This document shows, in pieces, positions 15,545 through 24,866 of a DNA stretch of 32,308 nucleotides. The stretch is from Candidatus Desulfobacula maris (GTDB lineage Bacteria; Desulfobacterota; Desulfobacteria; Desulfobacterales; Desulfobacteraceae). The notes below the pieces were generated by a model that saw only the letters and a list, made by a program, of their open reading frames with translations, had not been told where the DNA came from and did no database searches. The position numbers were made by a program, and so were the translations under genes. The stretch spans positions 1-32,308 of the forward strand of contig JACNHV010000198.1 of assembly GCA_014383445.1 (NCBI GenBank), in the 5' to 3' direction. Numbering within the stretch: the stretch's first letter is position 1; every line of letters begins with the position of its first letter.

Positions 15545-15616
15545 ATGATCTGCTTTGGGTACGTTTAAATTTCATCAAAGTCAATGTGATTTAAAAGATT
15601 ATGAAAAGGATAAATA

Positions 15617-16828
15617 ATGCCAACGATTTATGAATGGAAGGGAGAAAATCCCAAAGGAAGAAAGATAAAGGGAGAAATAGAAGCAGAGACTCTCGAGCAT
15701 GTAAAACAAAACCTTCAAAGACGAAAAATAACATCTGTCAAAATCAAAAAAAAGCCGAAGGATCTTTTTGAAAACATAAAATTTCTTCAGCCTAAAGTCA
15801 AAGAAAGAGATGTTATTATATTTTCCAGACAGTTTTCCACAATGATTGATGCTGGATTACCACTTCTTCAATGCCTTGATATCCTCCATTCACAACAAGA
15901 AAATCCCACCTTTAAAAAAAACCTGAAAAAAATCAAAGAATCTGTTGAGTCCGGTGAAACCTTTGCAGATGCATTGAAAAAATTTCCAAATGCATTTAAT
16001 GAACTATTTGTCAACATGGTTGCGGCAGGTGAGGCTGGCGGCATTCTTGATGTCATATTAAAAAGGCTTTCTGCTTATATGGAAAAAATGGCCAAGCTCA
16101 AGCGCCAGGTCAAGGGAGCCATGACATATCCAATCATTACCATTCTTGTTGCAATTATTGTTGTTGCTATTATCCTGGTCTTTGTAATTCCTGTTTTTGC
16201 AGAAATGTTTAGCGACTTTGGTGCCACCTTGCCGACACCGACTTTATTTGTCATGGCCCTGAGTGACTTTGCAATTGGCAATATAATTTATATCATAGCA
16301 GGGATATTTGCGGCTGTTTTTTTAATTAAACGTTTCTATGCAACAAAGAAAGGCCGCATTTTAATGGATGACATGTTTTTAAGACTTCCTGTTATCGGTA
16401 TTTTGATCAGGAAAGTGTCTGTGGCTAAATTCACAAGAACAACCAGTACAATGCTTTCAAGCGGTGTGTCACTTCTTGAAACGCTTGATATTGTCGCAAA
16501 AACATCTGGAAATAAAATTATAGAATTTGCCATACAGGATGTTAAAATTGGAATTTCAGAAGGAAGATCAATGTCTGACCCCTTACTTGAAAGCGGTGTT
16601 TTTCCTTCCATGGTCTGTTCCATGATAGCCGTGGGAGAATCCACTGGAGCTCTTGATATAATGATGGAAAAAATTGCTGATTTTTATGATGATGAGGTAG
16701 ACCAGGCTGTTAAAAATTTGACAGATATGATAGAGCCTTTTATGCTCGTTTTTCTTGGAGTTGTGGTTGGTGGACTTGTCATTTCAATGTATTTGCCTAT
16801 TTTCAGCATGGCAGCTGCCATTCAATAA
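15617..16828 (+). CDS. pilC: Type IV pilus inner-membrane platform protein PilC (GspF family)
   Basis: PilC is the polytopic platform protein that works with the PilB/PilT ATPases in pilin assembly. The 403-aa protein has a soluble N terminus (MPTIYEWKGENPKGRKIKGE), two GspF/T2SSF repeats each with the FSRQFSTMIDAGLPLLQCLDIL / FTRTTSTMLSSGVSLLETLDIV pattern, and VNMVAAGEAGGILDVIL / CSMIAVGESTGALDIMM as the paired second motif. Transmembrane segments lie near res. 170-195, 220-240 and at the C terminus. AAAAGGA 6 nt upstream supports the ATG. A PilS-like kinase starts 3 nt after the stop; no pilB, pilT or pilin gene is in the window. Confidence 0.93.
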   Translation: MPTIYEWKGENPKGRKIKGEIEAETLEHVKQNLQRRKITSVKIKKKPKDLFENIKFLQPKVKERDVIIFSRQFSTMIDAGLPLLQCLDILHSQQENPTFKKNLKKIKESVESGETFADALKKFPNAFNELFVNMVAAGEAGGILDVILKRLSAYMEKMAKLKRQVKGAMTYPIITILVAIIVVAIILVFVIPVFAEMFSDFGATLPTPTLFVMALSDFAIGNIIYIIAGIFAAVFLIKRFYATKKGRILMDDMFLRLPVIGILIRKVSVAKFTRTTSTMLSSGVSLLETLDIVAKTSGNKIIEFAIQDVKIGISEGRSMSDPLLESGVFPSMVCSMIAVGESTGALDIMMEKIADFYDDEVDQAVKNLTDMIEPFMLVFLGVVVGGLVISMYLPIFSMAAAIQ

Positions 16829-16831
16829 ATC

Positions 16832-18133
16832 ATGAAAAACAATGACTTTCAAAATTCATCTGATTTTTCAACTCAAATCAAATGGATTATCCTGTCAAGG
16901 GTTATCTTTGCCGTCATTATGATTGTCTCCTGCCTTGTTTTTTCTTTAGGGGAAAACCTATCTTTTTTTGCACAGCCCTTTTTTGTATTGTATAATATTG
17001 CCGCCGGTATTCTTATGCTTTCAATTGTTTATTTGATCTGGCTGAATAAATTTAAAAAAAAACTGGCCCTTGCCTATTTCCAGACCATTGCAGACACAAT
17101 TATTGTAACATCTATTATTTTTGTTACAGGCAGTTATGACAGTATCTTTACTTTTTTTTACCTGGTCGTAATTATTTATACATCCATGTTGCTGCTTCAA
17201 AAGGGCAGCTTGATCATTGCAACGATTTCATGTCTTCAATATGGTATCCTGATCGAGCTGGAATATTATAAAATTATCCCCCCTTTTTTGGACTCGTATT
17301 TTTTGTCCAATACAGTAAATGAGAGTCATATCATTTACAGAATTATCATCGTCATCGTGGCTTGTTTTGCAGTGGCAATTCTCAGCGGTATTCTATCACT
17401 TCAGTTAAAAGGTGCGAAACAGGATTTAAAAATAGCCCAGGAACACTTGAAACGGGTTGAAAAAATGGCTGCCATGGATGACATGATTTCCGGTATAGCC
17501 CATGAGATTAAAAATCCCTTAGCCTCTTTATCGGGTTCAATTCAATTGCTTCAGGAAGATACAAAACCAGGATCATATGAAGATAAACTGATGCAGATTA
17601 TTTTAAGGGAAACCCATCGCCTTGAAAATATTGTAAATGACATCAGGCTTTTTGCAAAACCCCATACAGACAATGCTATTGCTATAAAACTGACAGATGC
17701 CATCCACGAAACTATTGAGCTTTTTTTAAATGACCCTGAATGGAATCAAAGAATTCGTGTTACTACAAGCATTAATAAAAACCTTAGTGTTTTTATTGAT
17801 CCATCTCATTTCACTCAAATCCTATGGAATTTATTAAAAAATGCTGCCCAGTCGATAAAGGGTCATGGAGAAATTAAAATTTCACTCAAACCATCTATAA
17901 ATAACAGGGTTCATTTGACTGTTAAAGATTCAGGCATAGGAATTCATCAAAAGGATTCCTCTCATATTTTTGATCCATTCTTCACAACCAAACCAGATGG
18001 TACAGGGCTTGGTCTTTCAATAATACATAAATTAATTGATACGTATAATGGGATGATTGATTTTGAATCAACACCTGGAAAAGGAACGATTTTCACTGTT
18101 CTTTTTAATGGAGTGCCTTTAAAAACTAAATAA
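16832..18133 (+). CDS. PilS-like membrane sensor histidine kinase
   Basis: The 433-aa kinase has about six N-terminal transmembrane helices (res. 18-190) including FVTGSYDSIFTFFYLVVIIYTSMLL, a stretch typical of PilS sensors. A HisKA domain follows, with GIAHEIKNPLASLSG (phospho-acceptor His 224) and an HATPase domain with WNLLKNAAQSI (N box), VKDSGIGI (G1), FDPFFTTK and GTGLGLSI (G2). No PAS domain is seen. It follows pilC by 3 nt, consistent with control of pilin transcription through PilR, but no response regulator gene lies next to it; lysS is next. The stimulus is unknown. Confidence 0.85.
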   Translation: MKNNDFQNSSDFSTQIKWIILSRVIFAVIMIVSCLVFSLGENLSFFAQPFFVLYNIAAGILMLSIVYLIWLNKFKKKLALAYFQTIADTIIVTSIIFVTGSYDSIFTFFYLVVIIYTSMLLLQKGSLIIATISCLQYGILIELEYYKIIPPFLDSYFLSNTVNESHIIYRIIIVIVACFAVAILSGILSLQLKGAKQDLKIAQEHLKRVEKMAAMDDMISGIAHEIKNPLASLSGSIQLLQEDTKPGSYEDKLMQIILRETHRLENIVNDIRLFAKPHTDNAIAIKLTDAIHETIELFLNDPEWNQRIRVTTSINKNLSVFIDPSHFTQILWNLLKNAAQSIKGHGEIKISLKPSINNRVHLTVKDSGIGIHQKDSSHIFDPFFTTKPDGTGLGLSIIHKLIDTYNGMIDFESTPGKGTIFTVLFNGVPLKTK

Positions 18134-18140
18134 CAAAATC

Positions 18141-18170
18141 TTGACAATTTTATGTGAACTAGGCTATCTA
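18141..18170 (+). promoter_or_regulatory. Weak candidate promoter for the lysS-lol-bam-lpx operon
   Basis: A perfect TTGACA (18141-18146) is followed after 18 bp by TATCTA (18165-18170, 3/6). It lies in the 105-bp gap before lysS, the only sizeable gap ahead of the operon. Confidence 0.35.
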
Positions 18171-18238
18171 TGCATGTTTTATCAAAACTAAAGTTAAACG
18201 ATCTGCAAAAGCTATTAAGGATATGAAGGTAAGTATTT

Positions 18239-19717
18239 ATGGATAAAGAAACCAAGTTGATACAACTTAGAAAAGAAAAAATTAATGAATTAAAAGAGGG
18301 CGGAATTAACCTGTATCCTAATGATTTTAAACCATCATGTTCTATAAAAACGCTTAAAAAAATTATTGAAAAAAAGCCTGATGCTTTAGGAGAAAAAGGC
18401 GATCAATTCTATATGGCAGGAAGAATGATGGCTGTCAATAAAATGGGAAAATCATCTTTTGTCCGGTTTAAAGATGGTTCTGATCAATTTCAGATATATT
18501 TACAAAAAGACAGCCTGGGTGATGAGACCTATTCTTTGTTTAAAAAGCTTGATATTGGTGATTTTATAGGTGTTAAAGGACCATTGTTTCAAACCAGAAC
18601 CGGAGAGTGGACACTTCTGGCAAAAGAATTCAGGCTGCTTTCAAAGGCAGTGAGACCTTTACCTGAAAAATTCCACGGGATAAAAGATCCTGAAATAAGA
18701 TATCGCCAGCGGTATCTTGATCTTGTCATAAACGAAGATACCAGACAAATTTTTATAAAAAGAAGCAAAATTGTAGCTTCCATGAGACGCTTTTTTGAAG
18801 AAAAGGGATTTATGGAGGTTGAAACACCAATGATGCAGCCTTTAGCCGGTGGGGCAGAGGCCACTCCTTTTAAAACCTGGCACAATGCCTTGGGAATGGA
18901 GCTGTTTTTAAGAATTGCCCCGGAATTATACTTAAAAAGACTGGTTATAGGTGGGTTTGAAAAAGTATTTGAAATTAACCGAAATTTCAGAAATGAGGGG
19001 GTTTCCGCCCGACACAATCCTGAATTTACAATGGTTGAATTTTATCAGGCATATGCTGACTATGAAGACTTGATGGACTTAACTGAAGAGATGTTTGAAT
19101 CCATTGTAACACAAATTTCAGATTCAACCATTATTGAATACCAGGGTCATACCATTGATTTTAAAAAAGGATGGCATCGTATTCCAATGATAGAATCTCT
19201 AACAAAAATTGGTGGGATTGATCCTGCAATAATAAATGATACAGAGTTACTCCTAAATTTTGCCCGGGAACAAAATATACATATAACCAAAAAAGACCGC
19301 CATGGTAAAATATTAACCAAACTTTTCGATAGTTTGGTTGAACCCAGGTTAATCCAGCCAACATTTATAACCGGATACCCAGTGGAAGTATCTCCCTTAT
19401 CTAGAAAAAATGATGATAATCCTGAATTGACTGACCGGTTTGAATTATTTATTGCAGGAAGGGAAATTGCCAATGGCTTTTCTGAAATCAATGATCCTGA
19501 AGATCAATATAATAGATTTTTAATGCAGGTAAGACAAAGGGACGAAGGAAATCCAGAAGCTCATATCATGGATTCTGAATATGTGGAGGCCCTTGAGTAC
19601 GGCATGCCGCCAACAGCAGGAGAGGGCATTGGAATTGACAGATTAGTGATGCTATTGACAAATTCTTCTTCTATTCGAGAGGTTATTCTTTTTCCCCATA
19701 TGAAAAAGAATATTTGA
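18239..19717 (+). CDS. lysS: Lysyl-tRNA synthetase, class II
   Basis: LysS charges tRNA-Lys. The 492-aa protein has an N-terminal OB-fold anticodon-binding domain (about res. 55-150, FYMAGRMMAVNKMGKSSFVRFKD…) and a class II catalytic core. Motif 1 lies around RRFFEEKGFMEVETPMM, motif 2 is FRNEGVSARHNPEFTMVEFYQAY, and motif 3 is GIGIDRLVMLL near the C terminus. RIAPELYLKRLVIGG and DPEIRYRQRYLDL are LysRS signatures. AAGGTAAG precedes the ATG. It is followed 4 nt later by lolC/E, a common lysS-lol arrangement in Desulfobacterota (from memory). Confidence 0.97.
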   Translation: MDKETKLIQLRKEKINELKEGGINLYPNDFKPSCSIKTLKKIIEKKPDALGEKGDQFYMAGRMMAVNKMGKSSFVRFKDGSDQFQIYLQKDSLGDETYSLFKKLDIGDFIGVKGPLFQTRTGEWTLLAKEFRLLSKAVRPLPEKFHGIKDPEIRYRQRYLDLVINEDTRQIFIKRSKIVASMRRFFEEKGFMEVETPMMQPLAGGAEATPFKTWHNALGMELFLRIAPELYLKRLVIGGFEKVFEINRNFRNEGVSARHNPEFTMVEFYQAYADYEDLMDLTEEMFESIVTQISDSTIIEYQGHTIDFKKGWHRIPMIESLTKIGGIDPAIINDTELLLNFAREQNIHITKKDRHGKILTKLFDSLVEPRLIQPTFITGYPVEVSPLSRKNDDNPELTDRFELFIAGREIANGFSEINDPEDQYNRFLMQVRQRDEGNPEAHIMDSEYVEALEYGMPPTAGEGIGIDRLVMLLTNSSSIREVILFPHMKKNI

Positions 19718-19721
19718 TTAA

Positions 19722-20945
19722 ATGGCCTTTGAATTATTTATAGCAGGCAGATACCTTAAAGCAAAAAGAAAAGAAGGATTTATTTCTCTGATCACTTTTC
19801 TTTCAGTTGCAGGTGTTACCTTAGGGGTTATGGCCTTAGTAGTTGTGATTGCAGTCATGAGCGGTGCTGAAACTGACTTTCGCAAACGAATTTTAGGGCT
19901 TGAACCCCATATCCTTGTGATGAATTATTCTGGAAAATTTGATGCCTATTCTCACCTCTTAACTGCTCTTAATCAAAAAAAACAAGTTAAAGGTGCCTCA
20001 CCGATTTTATTTGCCCAGGCAATGATCAGGTCAAGTCATTCTTTTTCCGGTGTCATGGTTCGAGGAATTGATCCTGAAACAGGCTTTAACCTTGTTAAAG
20101 GATTTAATTCCGAACAACTGAAAAAAAAATTTGAAAAAGAAAAGCAGAATGAAAATCTTCCCGGTATTATTTTAGGCCATGAACTTGCCAGATCTATTGG
20201 AGTAAGCAAGGGAGACAAGGTAATTCTTATGTCGCCCAATGGATTTATTTCTCCCATGGGACATATTCCTTCAATGAAGCGGTTTGTTGTAACCGATACA
20301 TTTGACTCAGGCATGTACGAATATGACAGCGCCATGGCCTATGTTCATTTAACACAAGCTCAACAGCTTTCCGGTGCCAAAAATCAAATTTCAGCCATTG
20401 GGATCTGGACTGACGATGTATTTAATGTTAAATCCGTTACAGCTAACCTCAAAGATCTTTTCACCTCCCCATTTTACCTGCGGGACTGGATGGATATCAA
20501 TAAAAGTCTTTTTGCAGCATTAAAACTTGAAAAAACAGCCATGTTTATTATTCTGACCCTTATTATTCTTGTGGCTGCATTTAATATTGCCAGTGCATTG
20601 ATCATGATGGTAATGGAAAAAAACAAAGATATTGCGGTTTTAAAAGCCATGGGCGCTACCAATAAATCAATTAGAAAAATATTTATTTTTCAAGGCATGA
20701 TTATTGGTTTCCTGGGTACCTTTATCGGTACCCTGTCAGGAGTCATTATTTGTTTTATTTTAAAAAAATATAACTTTATCCAATTACCGGATGCTTATCC
20801 ATTTTCTACGCTTCCGGTACAACTTGAGTATTTGGATGTTTTGGTCATAGCGGTGAGCGCCATTATTATTTGTTTTTTTTCAACATTGTATCCCTCTTAT
20901 AAAGCGTCAAAAATGAATCCGGTTGAGGCAATAAGATATGGATAA
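19722..20945 (+). CDS. lolC: Lipoprotein-releasing ABC transporter permease (LolC/LolE type)
   Basis: The inner-membrane permease releases outer-membrane lipoproteins to LolA. At 407 aa it has the expected MacB/FtsX topology: one N-terminal helix (FISLITFLSVAGVTLGVMALVVVIAVMSG), a ~220-residue periplasmic domain, and three C-terminal helices starting at ILTLIILVAAFNIASALIMMVM. The cytoplasmic EKNKDIAVLKAMGAT loop would couple to LolD. Only one permease gene is present, so a homodimer in place of the LolC/LolE heterodimer is likely; the symbol is therefore nominal. Its stop lies 8 bp inside lolD. Confidence 0.9.
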   Translation: MAFELFIAGRYLKAKRKEGFISLITFLSVAGVTLGVMALVVVIAVMSGAETDFRKRILGLEPHILVMNYSGKFDAYSHLLTALNQKKQVKGASPILFAQAMIRSSHSFSGVMVRGIDPETGFNLVKGFNSEQLKKKFEKEKQNENLPGIILGHELARSIGVSKGDKVILMSPNGFISPMGHIPSMKRFVVTDTFDSGMYEYDSAMAYVHLTQAQQLSGAKNQISAIGIWTDDVFNVKSVTANLKDLFTSPFYLRDWMDINKSLFAALKLEKTAMFIILTLIILVAAFNIASALIMMVMEKNKDIAVLKAMGATNKSIRKIFIFQGMIIGFLGTFIGTLSGVIICFILKKYNFIQLPDAYPFSTLPVQLEYLDVLVIAVSAIIICFFSTLYPSYKASKMNPVEAIRYG

Positions 20946-21621
20946 TACACCCCTTATGTCGTTACAATCTGTTTCAAAATGTTTTTATTACAAAACATCA
21001 AAAATTAAAATTTTAAATAATGCATCCTTTGATATCTATAAAGGAGAAACCATTGCCATAGTTGGAGCTTCCGGCATTGGCAAATCAACTTTATTAAATC
21101 TTATTGGCACACTTGATGCCCCGGATTCCGGTAAAATTTTTTTTCAGAAAAAAGACCTTCTTTCCCATGGAGATGAAAAAATTGCCGATTTCAGAAATTC
21201 AAAAATTGGTTTTGTCTTTCAATTTCATTATTTACTTCAAGGCTTTTCTGCTCTGGAAAATGTTATTATGCCGGGTTTAATCGCTCATCAAAATAAAAAA
21301 ACTATTGAAAAACGTGCCTTAAATATGCTTGATAGAGTAGGGCTGTCGTTAAGAACTTCCCACCGCATTGAAGATCTTTCAGGAGGGGAACAGCAGCGGG
21401 TGGCCCTGGCAAGAGCTTTGGTCATGGCACCGGATATCCTCTTGGCAGACGAACCAACAGGGAACCTTGACCAGAAAAACAGCAAAAGTGTACATGCATT
21501 AATTGATGAATTGAATAAGGAGCTTGGCATGACAATTGTTGTGGTTACCCATAATCATGACCTTGCCCGGATGATGAAAAGAAGCGTTACAATAATGGAT
21601 GGGGAAATTATTCCTGTTTAA
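20938..21621 (+). CDS. lolD: Lipoprotein-releasing ABC transporter ATPase LolD
   Basis: This 227-aa ATPase powers lipoprotein release by the Lol permease. It has Walker A GASGIGKST (43-51), the Q-loop in VFQFHYLLQGFSALENV, ABC signature LSGGEQQ (147-153), Walker B ILLADE (167-172) followed by PTGNLD, and the switch His in VVTHNHDLA. The LLQGFSALENV and ADEPTGNLD stretches are characteristic of the LolD/MacB branch. The start overlaps the permease gene by 8 bp, and bamA follows 27 bp after the stop. Confidence 0.95.
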   Translation: MDNTPLMSLQSVSKCFYYKTSKIKILNNASFDIYKGETIAIVGASGIGKSTLLNLIGTLDAPDSGKIFFQKKDLLSHGDEKIADFRNSKIGFVFQFHYLLQGFSALENVIMPGLIAHQNKKTIEKRALNMLDRVGLSLRTSHRIEDLSGGEQQRVALARALVMAPDILLADEPTGNLDQKNSKSVHALIDELNKELGMTIVVVTHNHDLARMMKRSVTIMDGEIIPV

Positions 21622-21648
21622 TTTATTTGAAAAATTAGGAACCATATT

Positions 21649-24303
21649 ATGACTAAATTTATCTCAAAGAATATTTTTATTCTTATACTTTTAATTTTTT
21701 CATTTTTAATCAACAATGCCTTGGCAGAATCAAACATCAATATAGCTGTTTTTCCTTTTTCGATTTACGCCAGTCAATCCAATGACCAGGTAAAAGATAA
21801 AATCCCTTTAATGATATCAGAAAAATTACAAGAAGAAGGTGCAAAAACAATTTTTGTAAAGGATAATATTGACAGACAATCATGGGACTATTCCCAATTT
21901 AGGGAACAGGGGATTAGACTGGGAGTTGACCATTTAATAACCGGATCTGTCTTTATTGAAGGAAAAGGTATCAGTATAGACACCAAACTGATAAACACCT
22001 ATGAGAAAGATACCTTTACAACATTTTTTTCTGAAGCAGATAATATTGAAAATCTTTATTCAGCAATTTCCCAGCTTACCAAGGAAATGATTGGAGTAAT
22101 CTTTCATAAAAAAATAATAACAGATATTGCCATTGTTGGAAACAAAAGGGTTGAAGCTGATGCAATTTTGAGATTGATCAGCATTCAAACAGGCGATATC
22201 CTCAAACCGGATAATATTTCTAAAGACCTGGAAAAAATTTATGCAATGGGATATTTTGACGATATTATCGTTAGAAAAGAATCCCAGGACAAAGGTGTTA
22301 AGGTTATTTTTGAAATAAAAGAAAAATCAACTGTACGGAAAATCAAATTCAAGAAAAATAAGATCTATAAAGATGAAGAGCTTTTAGAAGTCATTGATAC
22401 GAGAACCGGTTCAATTCTTAATATTCACAAACTCAACTCAGACATTAATCGCATGCGGTTAATGTATACTGAAAAAAATTATCACAATTGTTTGGTTACC
22501 TATGAAACAACTCCTCTTGATCATTCCCAGTCAGATATTGTTTTTACCATTGAAGAAGGGGAAAAAATCAGGGTTGAAAAAATTACCTTTGAAGGCAATA
22601 AACACTTTACTGCAAAAAAAATCAAAAAAGCCATGGAAACTTCAGAAAAAGGATTTTTTTCCTTTATCACTTCTTCAGGCAACCTCAATGAAACTGAAAT
22701 TAAAAATGATACCATAAGAATTGAATCTTTATATAAAAATAATGGGTTTATTGATGCAAAAGTATCAGACCCAATTATTGATATTGGTAAGGAATTAATT
22801 TCTATTCATTTTAAGATTGACGAGGGCGCGCAATACAAAATTAAAAAAGTTGATTTTACAGGGGACCTGATTCTTTCTAAAAAAGAAATTTTAGATTCTA
22901 TTCAATCTAAAGAGACAAGCCTATACAATAGAGAATCTATTAGAAATGATATTCTGTCTATTTCCGATATCTATTCAAACAAAGGTTTTGCCAATGTCAA
23001 AGTTATACCCATGGTTGATAGAAATGATACTGATCATATGATGACCATTACCTATTCAATTGATAAAGGACAGCCTGTTTATTTTAACCGGATTAATATC
23101 AGTGGGAATTTAAAAACCCGCGACAAAATTATAAGACGCGAAATTAAAATTAATGAACAGGACCTTTACAGCAAGGAGAATATTCAGAAAAGTTTCAAAA
23201 ACTTAAATCGGTTGGATTATTTTGCCGGGATTGATATTGAGCCGCAAAAAACTTCAGATGAAAACAAAATGGATTTAAATGTTAAGGTTCTTGAAAAACA
23301 AACCGGGAATCTATCTATTGGAGGAGGATACAGCAGTGAAGATGGCGTCTTCTTTATGGGTTCTGTTGAGGAAAGGAACCTTTTTGGAAGGGGACAGAAC
23401 TTGAAATTTTCTGCTACAATAGCTGGAGCTTCTAATCTCTATAATATTAGTTTTTTTGAATCCTATATTTTTGATACCGCTGTTTCCGGTGGTTTTGATC
23501 TCTATAAAGAGGATGAAGAATATTATGATGATGATTATGATTATTATGATAAAGCTGCTCTTGGTTTAAATTTGAAACTGGGTTACAAGCTTTTTGACTA
23601 TACTATAATTGGAGTCCAATACAATTTAGAAAATTTCGATATATCAAATGTTCAAACCAACATTACCAATATGACACCCGGTTCTTTTCTGACAAGCAGT
23701 ATTAAACCTTATATACAATATGACTCAAGGGATGACTTTTTTTTCCCAACTGAAGGGTTTAAACATAAATTTTCAATAGAATATGCCGGAGAATTTTTAG
23801 GTGGCGAGATTGATTATACCAAATATATTATTGATACAGGCGTATATTTCCCTCTTTTCTGGAAATTCACAGGTACATTGCATGCCGAAGCTGGATACTT
23901 GGAGGATCAAAGCCGCAATGATATTGATATTGATTATGTAAAATTTTATTTGGGCGGAATGAACTCAATCAGAGGATTTGATAAGTTTGATATAAGTGGC
24001 CGGCGGGATGGAGACACCAAAGAAAGGGGTGGTGAAAAATATGTCCAATTTAATGCAGAGATGACTTTCCCATTTGCAGAAAAATATAAAATAGCCGGTA
24101 TTTTTTTCTATGACCGTGGCGATGTATATAGAAAAAGTGAGAATATCGATTTTGGAAATCAATATTCAAGCATTGGTACCGGGATAAGATGGAATTCACC
24201 GGTAGGTCCGTTAAGGCTTGAATATGGCTGGGTTATTGAGGGAAAAGACGTTAAAGAAACTTGGGATGGACAATTTGAATTTTCAATTGGTGCATCTTTT
24301 TAA
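21649..24303 (+). CDS. bamA: Outer-membrane protein assembly factor BamA with extra N-terminal domain
   Basis: BamA inserts beta-barrel proteins into the outer membrane. The 884-aa precursor starts with a signal peptide (cleavage likely after NNALA, res. 26). A ~130-residue TolB/FlgT-like alpha-beta domain follows, not found in E. coli BamA (NINIAVFPFSIYASQ…VDHLITGSVFIEGKG). Five POTRA repeats (about res. 160-545) each open with a strand such as ITDIAIVGNKRVEADAI or VEKITFEGNKHFTAKKI. The Omp85 barrel begins at GNLSIGGGYSSEDG and includes EERNLFGRGQNL and the lid-lock motif SIRGFD, a variant of VRGF. The protein ends FSIGASF, a beta-signal with terminal Phe. An acidic Tyr/Asp-rich loop lies near nt 23500-23555. 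AGGAACC precedes the start; skp follows after 24 bp. Confidence 0.95.
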   Translation: MTKFISKNIFILILLIFSFLINNALAESNINIAVFPFSIYASQSNDQVKDKIPLMISEKLQEEGAKTIFVKDNIDRQSWDYSQFREQGIRLGVDHLITGSVFIEGKGISIDTKLINTYEKDTFTTFFSEADNIENLYSAISQLTKEMIGVIFHKKIITDIAIVGNKRVEADAILRLISIQTGDILKPDNISKDLEKIYAMGYFDDIIVRKESQDKGVKVIFEIKEKSTVRKIKFKKNKIYKDEELLEVIDTRTGSILNIHKLNSDINRMRLMYTEKNYHNCLVTYETTPLDHSQSDIVFTIEEGEKIRVEKITFEGNKHFTAKKIKKAMETSEKGFFSFITSSGNLNETEIKNDTIRIESLYKNNGFIDAKVSDPIIDIGKELISIHFKIDEGAQYKIKKVDFTGDLILSKKEILDSIQSKETSLYNRESIRNDILSISDIYSNKGFANVKVIPMVDRNDTDHMMTITYSIDKGQPVYFNRINISGNLKTRDKIIRREIKINEQDLYSKENIQKSFKNLNRLDYFAGIDIEPQKTSDENKMDLNVKVLEKQTGNLSIGGGYSSEDGVFFMGSVEERNLFGRGQNLKFSATIAGASNLYNISFFESYIFDTAVSGGFDLYKEDEEYYDDDYDYYDKAALGLNLKLGYKLFDYTIIGVQYNLENFDISNVQTNITNMTPGSFLTSSIKPYIQYDSRDDFFFPTEGFKHKFSIEYAGEFLGGEIDYTKYIIDTGVYFPLFWKFTGTLHAEAGYLEDQSRNDIDIDYVKFYLGGMNSIRGFDKFDISGRRDGDTKERGGEKYVQFNAEMTFPFAEKYKIAGIFFYDRGDVYRKSENIDFGNQYSSIGTGIRWNSPVGPLRLEYGWVIEGKDVKETWDGQFEFSIGASF

Positions 24304-24327
24304 TTTTAAATTTTTTTGGAGAGTTAA

Positions 24328-24858
24328 ATGAAAAAAATAATCGTAATTTTATCTGTATTTATTTTTTTGGGAATAATCCCTAAAGCTTTTTGCGCAGACG
24401 TTGCAAAAATTGGTGTTTTTAATTTTCAAAAAATTCTGACCGATTCAAGTGCAGGAAAAATGATCCAGAAAGAAATCAATGCAAAAGGCAATGAGTTACA
24501 AAAAAAATTACAGACTGAAAAAGACCTGTTAGATGAAATGAATAAAGCCATTGAAAGGGAAGCATTGGTCTTAAGTCCTGAAAAGCAAAATGAAAAACAA
24601 CGAGAATTTAGGATCAAGGTTAATGATTTTAAAAAAATGCAGGAGGATTTTGCCAAAGAATTTAAAGAATTAGAGGTTAAATTCATTAATAAAATCCAAA
24701 AAGAAGTCTTTGAAATTACAAATGAGATCGGAAAAGAAGAAGGATATTTGCTCATCCTGGAAAGAAAAGTGGCAGGGGTGGTATATCATCCGGCCCAATT
24801 GGATATAACTGATCAAATAATAAAAAAATATAATTTACAAGTTTCAAAAACCAAGTAA
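24328..24858 (+). CDS. skp: Periplasmic chaperone Skp/OmpH family
   Basis: Skp trimers hold unfolded outer-membrane proteins on their way to BamA. The 176-aa precursor has a signal peptide (KKIIVILSVFIFLGIIPKAFCA), a short beta start (DVAKIGVFNFQKIL), and a long charged coiled-coil region (about res. 45-130, rich in Lys, Glu and Gln). It returns to a strand at GYLLILERKVAGVVYHPAQLDIT. The mature part is Glu-rich rather than strongly basic. GGAGA precedes the ATG. The bamA-skp-lpxD order is the classical one. Confidence 0.92.
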   Translation: MKKIIVILSVFIFLGIIPKAFCADVAKIGVFNFQKILTDSSAGKMIQKEINAKGNELQKKLQTEKDLLDEMNKAIEREALVLSPEKQNEKQREFRIKVNDFKKMQEDFAKEFKELEVKFINKIQKEVFEITNEIGKEEGYLLILERKVAGVVYHPAQLDITDQIIKKYNLQVSKTK

Positions 24859-24866
24859 ATTCTTAT

